This document shows, piece by piece, positions 57,425 to 64,000 of a stretch of 64,000 bases of DNA. The notes below the pieces were generated by a model, which ran no database searches, had not been told where the DNA came from, and saw only the letters and a list, made by a program, of their open reading frames with translations. The stretch's first letter is position 1; each line of letters starts with the position of its first letter. The stretch is from Angiostrongylus vasorum (taxonomy: Eukaryota > Nematoda > Chromadorea > Rhabditida > Metastrongylidae). The DNA is taken from contig JADANN010000464.1 of NCBI GenBank assembly GCA_018806985.1, positions 1,459,501-1,523,500 of the forward strand, written 5' to 3'. The translations under genes were made by a program, and so were the position numbers.

Positions 57425-57970
57425 TTATAATGTTGAGCTTACACGATGTTGATAAAGATGTTTATTCGGCCAACGTTTCGACGGTGTCTTCTTCATCAGA
57501 GCCGATGATTCCAGTCGATGGTCCACAGTTGTTCGTGTTCTCGAGGTGGCATCTTCTTCGCTCACCGAGCTGGATCTTGCCAAGGGCAGCATCTCACTCG
57601 AATGAGCCATAGTCACACGGAGATGCTCTTTTATGCAGGGCGGTTGTTGTTGGTATTGTTATCCGTTGATAACACTTTGTTTATCAAAGGATAATCCATC
57701 CTGCAGCAGTCGACATCTTGTGAGCTAGAACATAGCGAATAGCAAAACAATAGTTCGCAATATTTCAGAACCGACTTTCCTTTAACCTCGGTATGACTAA
57801 TCAATATGTGGAGGAAGAGAAAACTCGATACGAAGGCGAAGACCCCACATCGAGACGAAGAAGAATGGTGGTCTATCGACTCGGATCGTCTGCACTGGTG
57901 AAGACGAAACCATCGAAACCTTAACAGAATAAATGTCATATATCAACCTCGTGCAAGCTTATCAAACAAA
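57425..57970. mobile_element. inverted pair of PLE terminal repeats
   Basis: The left arm (57430-57560, minus sense) has the best-preserved subfamily A motif (57466-57505). The right arm (57820-57965, plus sense) has a diverged motif (57889-57929) and ends TATCAACCTCGTGCAAGCTT, the mirror of AGCTTACACGATGTTGATA at 57436. About 260 bases of other sequence lie between them. An inverted terminal-repeat layout is known for some Penelope copies. A DNA element with long inverted repeats is the alternative. Confidence 0.6.
57466..57505 (-). ncRNA. hammerhead-like core, best stem I
   Basis: Minus strand: TCGGCT, CTGATGA, A, an imperfect hairpin GAAG-ACAC-CGTC, GAAACGTT, GGCCGA. Stem I is six pairs (TCGGCT with GGCCGA, one T-G wobble). 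The GAAA box is intact, followed by T at the expected cleavage position (H17). Confidence 0.5.
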
Positions 57971-58084
57971 GAATACAATAGCTCACATTTATTGCTATAA
58001 ACTTTGAAACTTAAAGTTTATAACTAGTTTTTTGTGAGTTTTAGTCCTGCGAATTTTTAAAAGACCAAGTTAGAAAAGCGTAAG

Positions 58085-58245
58085 GTGTCTGGCGTTGATC
58101 AATTCCCCACAGGTGAACTGAACACTCTGCTGAATTCTTGTCATTCAGAGGTGATTGAGGGCATATCTGCCCTATAAAATGACTTACAGTAAAGTGTCCA
58201 TGTATCAAGTCAGCATTTTTGTCCTTTAAGACAAGTCTGGTAAGT
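58085..58245 (-). mobile_element. S2 SINE, diverged
   Basis: GGCGTTGATCAATTCCCCAC, then GTGATTGAGGGCATATCTGC and AAGACAAGTCTGGTAAG, reverse of S2. Confidence 0.65.
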
Positions 58246-58734
58246 TCAATCTAATAGTTAGAATTAAATTTACGCTAATTTTTTCGATATCAAGTGACTC
58301 ATGGACCTGTGGGGATGCATCAACGACGCTATCATAGACGTTGGCTCTGGTCGCTGTCTATTTCGCCGAATACTTCAAAAATTTCCCTTTGCTGGTAGCG
58401 TGAGAGGAAATGTTCCTAAAAAAATTCATGAATATCGTAATCAAGGACAATTTATGCGTCTAAAGTACCAAACAGACATCGGACGAAGATCGTGGACCTA
58501 CGTTTATTCTGTACTTCAGATATTTTGCGTTTTGCTGAGTGAGTAGATTTTTATTTCTCTCAGTTGCTTAGAGTATAGTGACATTGGGTAAATAACTCCT
58601 TCTTTGAGTCCAACTGATAAAAGAGTGATGTAGTTTGTCAGCAAAATACAGGACCACCCGCCTTTACTGCTAGATAGTAAGTCATGGACAAGTTTTCGAC
58701 GGTGTGCATTGAAATCGCAATGTTTACTTTTTTA

Positions 58735-58945
58735 TTTGCTGCCTACTACAACTTTTACAACAGAGTATTAGGCGAAATTAACTACAACAATGTTGAGATA
58801 TTCGCAAAACTTGGAACCCGGGCCAGATCGAACCACGATTTCTCTTTCAGAGGCTAGCTCATTACACACTGCACCACGAAGGCTTTGATCTGCTTTCTTT
58901 CAATCTCAGCTAGTCTTTTTGCGAATATCTCAGCATCACTGTGAT
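58735..58945. repeat. R1 foldback with clear tRNA-like core
   Basis: Minus strand core: CTTCGTGGTGCAGTGTGTAA (box A), then CGTGGTTCGATCTGGCCC (box B). The outer arms AATGTTGAGATATTCGCAAA (58788-58809) and TTTTGCGAATATCTCAGCAT (58917-58936) are inverted. Confidence 0.7.
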
Positions 58946-60834
58946 GTGCATTGACTTCAATGCGCGTAACGTAAACGCTATGGCAGTTTACAGCTCTGAC
59001 CGGTATACCTTAGCTCGTAGTGAAAGTTATTAATTAGGAGAAAGTTTCTTAAAATCTATAGGCCTTTCCGCAAAAGGCAAAATAATTTCTTATTCTTCTA
59101 TGACGAAATACTGATTTTTTGGAACATATAGAACCTTTTATCGCTTATTTTCCATGCTGGGTCGTATTTCGAGCGCTAAAGCAACTGAGTAAGCAGGATT
59201 TCGTCATAATATTCCACAATGTCCCATTAATTTTCGCGACTGTCACATTCACGAGAAATCTTCGATATTCGAGTTTCATTTTTTATTCTGTGATAAACTT
59301 AGTGTTGAAGAAATTGTAATTATAAAAAGCTCAAGAGGTAAAAAAATATGTAGGCTAATCAATCAGTAATTGTCGATGAGGCTGTCATTGCCGTGAAGTC
59401 GAAAAGAGCAAGGGAAAATCTGAAGAAAGATGAAAATTTTCAATCCTATGAAAGTAAGTTGAACCTACTTTGCGCGCCTGTAATAATCCTTCCTTTAAGG
59501 CTTATAAAACCTAGAGTTTAGGCTCAGTCATTGAAGCCACTTATCATACTTAGTGGATTAAACGAGACCACGTAGCATTTCAGGAATTAGGTAGCTTAGC
59601 TCAGAGTTGTAATACACCACATCGGAGTCTTCGTTTACCGGAAGACATTCCAGTATCGGAAAGTTCTTTAATAGGCAGAAAAATGTCCAAGGATTAAGCA
59701 CGCAAACGCAATATTCACCACATTTCCACATTAGCCTACCACTCTCCTTTTTCTTTTCTAGTTGAAAGGTACAGCCAATGAGCATTTAGGCTTCCGGATG
59801 CATCTATCATGCTGTGGTATTTGAGCACAGGTGCAGGTGGTTACGATCACCGCGTCCGCTTTCTGCTTATGTCATATTCCATTCCTTGGTGTTCCTTCAT
59901 TATCCGTTCCACTGGAGAAGTATAAATAGCGCTCATTCATCTAGTAGTCTCTGGATTATTAAATAAACACGAGTTTAGCCGAATAAAACTTAGCACCAAC
60001 CTAATGTTTGCCCAATAATCCAAGAAACTATTCTTTATCGATTCCGAGCTTAAACGAAAATTGGTTTGAAGATATATTACTACGTCTATTGATTTACCCA
60101 AGTTATGTTTCAACCTCATTCAACTGTTTTCTACGTGATCTCAGTCAGTTAGTATGTGATCGTTTGGATAGTGTTTGTTTTTCCAGTATCTTCTTCACAC
60201 CGACTGATCGCTTACGTTTTTATTAGTGAACACCGTATTACGAAACCAATGACAACCTGCACACTACTGTAGTGCAGTCTGCACACACCAATCCACAAAA
60301 TGGCCACTGGAAAAGCTGAGGCTATTCTCCTTTTCTTTCCTGCTGTACGGTTTCTTCCCACCACTGTCGATCTGTTTGCTATCTCCTTTGCCCACAACTT
60401 TACTGCGGTTTTTCCTTCTGTCTGGACTTCCTAATGTTTATTCGGATAAACTTGTTTTCATTCGCTGGTGCCTGCTTACCACAATAAGACCACTGTCATA
60501 GTCCTAATCACTTCGTTTTTTTGGCATCCGAATGAACCAAATGCACATAAAATCCATATGGATGCTTTGTGCACATGAAACGCTCATGAAAATGCAAAAG
60601 ATATCGCTATCAGAACGATCACAAGGGAACGGCAACTTTTCAGATGGATTTAATATTGGAAGAAAAATCATTTTTCATTCAAACCATTGAAGACGACATG
60701 GAAGCTATAGTGTCCACATGTGGCGACGCGAGCTCTCCATGTGAACTGAACAGGTTCTATTTTCGTTCTGTTCGTTTATTTTTGTCTCGCAAAACCTTTT
60801 TGACCACACTTTTTATCACCACTCGATATAAATT

Positions 60835-61235
60835 CAATGATGCTGAGATAATTTTAACTTATTATTTACTGCCTACTAGGCAGAAAAAAAAATTGAAAAA
60901 AAAATTGAAAAAAAATTGTGATTATAACTACAGCGTCAGCTTAAGTGGGTTCGTTGCCGATTTGGGCTCACCAGATCAATCCGGCTGACGGGTGATTGCT
61001 GATGGCAAAGGTCGATAGAACTAGCTGAGAGACAGGCGAAACGAAGGACAAGCATGGTGTGGTGGTGAACGCGTTACTCGCCGGAAAGGACAATAACGCG
61101 TTCGTTCCCCACCGCAGACACCTGCGGTTCGGAGTTTTGCAAATATCTCAGCATCATTGATATATTTCGCAATATACCCTGCCATTAAAAAAGAGTAGGT
61201 AGTAAATAAAACGGTTACAATTGTGACATCACTCA
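60835..61235 (+). repeat. R1 insertion in the right arm only
   Basis: Core GCATGGTGTGGTGGTGAACG, then GCGTTCGTTCCCCACC and CACCTGCGGTTCGGAGTTTT. The left arm reads straight through at the matching site (near 14905), so this is a filled site. CACTCGATA and CACTCAATA at its edges may be a diverged target duplication. Confidence 0.8.
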
Positions 61236-61789
61236 ATAGTTCATCGAAAGCAGAGCATTGTAGATGGGGTCGGACCAGTAAAGCCCCTTGCTGAACACCT
61301 TTTCTCGAAAAACCTCATTGGCCGATAATTTGACTAACAGTTAGCGGTTATTTCAGTTTGGAATGCATGAGCATGAAAAATACTGATAAAAAAGAACACA
61401 ACGTGCGCTGCAAAGCCCTTCCAAACCCTTACAGCAATGTGTTGGCAGGATAGACCATAGTAAAAAGTAAGAAACAATAGAATACCGACCATTCATAGGG
61501 CATAAAAACATTACAACAAAGGCCTTTAAACAATCTTGTCATGTTTACTACTCTAAAGTCCTCCAGTTTTTTGAAAAAATGTTTGTTTATTGGCAAAAGC
61601 CCAACAAATCCGCAAAGACAGGAAATCAGGCGTCGTCGCGGATTGGTTAAAGCTGCATTTGGTGAAATGGATGGCAAACTCTTTCTACCTTTATTCTTTC
61701 TTTTATTTTTTTTCTCAACGTGGAAGCACTGTGGGAACAAATTAGATTCGAGGATGAAAAGACTTCATTTTTTTCTAGATAGAGAAAGT

Positions 61790-61970
61790 GAGATTTGTCT
61801 GAGAGGATAGAAGCACTGGCTCGATACATTGGTAGCCCACCGTTAGTCATTGTAAGGGCTAGATATGCATTCAGTCACCTCCAACGTTACTTAATGAAGT
61901 CGAATGCATGGCGCATCCCTAAAGGGATTGATCAACACCTAGAGCTCTATCCTTTATTTTTTATTTAAAT
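61790..61970 (+). mobile_element. S2 SINE, 5'-truncated, right arm only
   Basis: Starts at GAGATTTGTCTGAGAGG and ends in GGGATTGATCAACACC plus a T-rich tail. The likely duplication is ATAGAGAAAGT / ATATAGAAAGT (10 of 11). The left arm lacks it near 14520. Confidence 0.8.
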
Positions 61971-62199
61971 ATAGAAAGTAGGAAATGCGCACAATTGTGT
62001 TCGCTACTGATTTTATGCATTACTCTTAAAGTTGCGGCCCAATCTCATTGCTCGGCAGGACTTTATAGTGGGTAGGTTTTCGTCATATTCTGTTAACAGT
62101 CTTCATGGAAAAGTGAGCAAATAAGTCAGCCTCTGCACTAAAATTTGGTGAAAACCGCGTGCAAAATTAGTGAGAATCACTTCGAAATAACGGCGAGAA

Positions 62200-62495
62200 G
62201 TGTAAGACGTTCGGCGTAAATCAATCCCTGAGGGATAACGCTAACATTCGACTACTGCTACCTACCTATTCGACTACCAAGTATCGTAGAAGTGACTGCG
62301 TGGATGACTGCCGTATGACATAACTTGTGAGAGCCTACCTAGGCATCAAATCATCAATGCTTTTATCCCCTTAGTCTAAACTGGTATAAATTTGGCGAAC
62401 ATGGAAGGATGAGCTTGATGAGACCGTGACGCGGAATTAAAACACCGATCCCGTGCAGATTGTAGGGCACCTCTGACCACTTTCCTTCTCGTGGA
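62200..62495 (-). mobile_element. S2 SINE shared by both arms
   Basis: Reverse S2 with CCGCGTCACGGTCTCATCAA (minus strand), matching 13915-13936 in the left arm. It is uninterrupted here, unlike the left copy. Confidence 0.7.
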
Positions 62496-62750
62496 CATGA
62501 CATGTATTGAAGGCCTTATTTCGTTGTAAGCATCACCTTTAAGACCTTGTAGTACCTTGTGCTCGTCGTCTTTATTCCCCCCAACGTTTTCGTTTTTTTT
62601 TCCGGAATATTGTTTGTCTAAATCTTAACGTGTTTCGAAATTGTACGTTCAAACAGTTGGCTGTCAAACCGCTCGAAGCGTCTCCAACATAATCGAATGA
62701 CCGGAATTTTCAGATAGATCATCAGTTCTTACACTATTACGTTTGCAACT

Positions 62751-63816
62751 ATGGATGAATTCAGCAAAGAAATTCACGATGGAAACGGCAACGAGTTGCA
62801 TGAAGAGGACGATACTGAAGTGGATCTGTTTTACGCCTTCTCGTATTGCAGCTGGGGTAAAAGTGGAAAAAGAATTTCCAAACTCAATAATTGTGGAATG
62901 GTAGGATATTCTTGCCCCCATTTCTACGACATGGGATCGTAATTGACTTTGTAGTCTGGTGCTAGCGGTCTTTTATATCATATCTGTTTCAGATTGTCGC
63001 ACCAAGCACGTTTTTCCAGAACGTCGATCCGTCAAAGATTTCACTGCCCCCCTTTGTGTTAAGGTTATGAGCTCATGAAAAGAAATCTTCGAATTCACTA
63101 CTCGTTCGCTACGTTGCGTACCAGGCGTTATACGTTAACAATATTCAGGTGTCATCAATAAGATCTGGTGTGTTCACCCACTGTGGGATACTAGACTACT
63201 CAGCGCCAGGCGGAATAGTCTACATACCTGAATGGGTTTGTTCATTCACATGAAGGGCCTTCATAGTTTGCTATTGTCATAGATGTTGAGTAGATAAAAA
63301 CTTCAGATTCCAAAAACACTTCAGCCGAGATTTCAGGTAATATGGAAGTGTGGTGATTGTGTTTTGTGATATCCTAGTGATGATACGATAAATCTTACAA
63401 ATTCATTAATGTTCCACTGTAGGTGATGAGGCGTTTATCAATCAAGGATGGTCACTTGGTTCGTCTAGAGCCGGCAGTTCTTGCTGCAGCCACCAGCGCT
63501 CTGCTTGTCACAGTTCCACCGTGTAAACAGCTCATTAGAACAGATAGGTATAAATTAATAGTTTTTGAATAGAAGCCTGATGATTTAGCCAGAAGCTGCA
63601 GAACATAAATGATGCGAAAGAGCCGTCCGCAGCTGCACCATCTTCATTTATATTTAAACTTGTGAAATCTAAAAAACTTTTTTTTTCTAAAGCACCCCTC
63701 TGTCACTATCCAAAACAGTGAGTGAGAAGCATTTAAGAAATGTTTCAGAGATTTTTCAAGGATCTTGATGGGCAATTATGATTTTCTGACAACAAACGAC
63801 CTAATCTCCATTCAGG
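62751..63816 (+). pseudogene. UFD1-like second copy, decayed
   Basis: Homologous exons: 62751-62900, 62993-63063, 63149-63235, 63423-63547 and about 63719-63816. Exon 1 keeps a longer open start (MDEFSKEIHDGNG) than the left copy and the same VDLFYAFSYC block. Exon 2 is two bases longer than its partner (frameshift after KISLPP). Exon 5 has lost a base in a T run and shows an early stop. Exons 3 and 4 are intact (FTHCGILDYSAPGGIVYIPE; VMRRLSIKDGHLVRLEPAVL). The sixth exon would lie beyond the window. Confidence 0.7.
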
Positions 63817-64000
63817 TCAGTTTTCACGGTGTAAATATTCAAATGTTTGCTTCAACTTGGTACTCGAATACTTGGACTACCAGTTGCCATGAGTAGTCCA
63901 TTAGTTTAAAGAAACTGAACAGGGGAGTTATAGGCTGTTTGATGCCAGTGGCTTTTATACGAGACCCGTGTGAGGCCCACGGTGCCTCTATTCTTTACCA

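Larger units (their letters stand above)
59810..64000. repeat. right arm of the inverted segmental duplication
   Basis: It matches the reverse complement of 11935-15930 along its length and continues to the window edge, where CACCGTGGGCCT (reverse of 63969-63980) matches 11967-11978 with one change. Relative to the left arm it has gained an R1 copy and an S2 copy and lacks the left-arm R4 and PLE insertions. Confidence 0.88.

Noticed and set aside
58301..58546. 81-codon frame near GTGAGT
   Set aside because: It might be an exon, but I cannot place a family or partner exon.

Overview
This window looks like intergenic, repeat-rich DNA of a nematode, most likely a clade V (hookworm-like) parasite. 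That assignment is inference. It rests on AT-rich spacers, short GT-AG introns with TTTCAG-type acceptors, RTE-class LINEs, mariner and Penelope-like elements, and several tRNA-derived short retroposons. There are no bacterial-style operons, rRNA genes or CRISPR arrays.

Host genes are few. The best is a six-exon UFD1-like (ubiquitin fusion degradation, N-domain) gene on the minus strand at 11834-13548, whose exons join into one open frame. A decayed second copy lies at 62751-63816 on the plus strand. Both sit in an inverted segmental duplication (about 11.94-15.93 kb and 59.81-64.0 kb) that continues past the right edge of the window. A Ly6/CCC-type cysteine-rich surface protein is supported by two exons (33225-33371 and 34684-34899). 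Isolated exons with membrane segments occur on the minus strand at 38.2-38.7, 43.7-43.9 and 45.6 kb.

The rest is mobile DNA. Three broken RTE-type LINEs lie at 3.84-6.92 kb (-), 39.96-41.64 kb (-) and 52.89-55.87 kb (+). Two dead mariner copies lie at 10.54-10.92 kb (+) and 47.72-48.64 kb (-). A Penelope-like element (PLE) with reverse transcriptase plus a GIY-YIG-type C-terminus lies at 49.84-52.01 kb (+) and is split by two younger retroposons, each with a perfect target-site duplication. Its 3' end, and about a dozen solo PLE terminal repeats across the window, carry a structured motif resembling a hammerhead ribozyme core: CTGANGA, a hairpin, GAAACGTY and a closing helix. The hairpin varies in compensatory fashion between copies.

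At least five short repeat families are present. Family R1 is a tRNA-like repeat often found as inverted pairs. S2 and S3 are tRNA-headed SINEs. R4 and R5 are short retroposons sharing an (AAGT)n tail, several with perfect 8-13 bp target duplications. Empty-versus-filled site comparison between the two duplication arms dates several insertions after the duplication.
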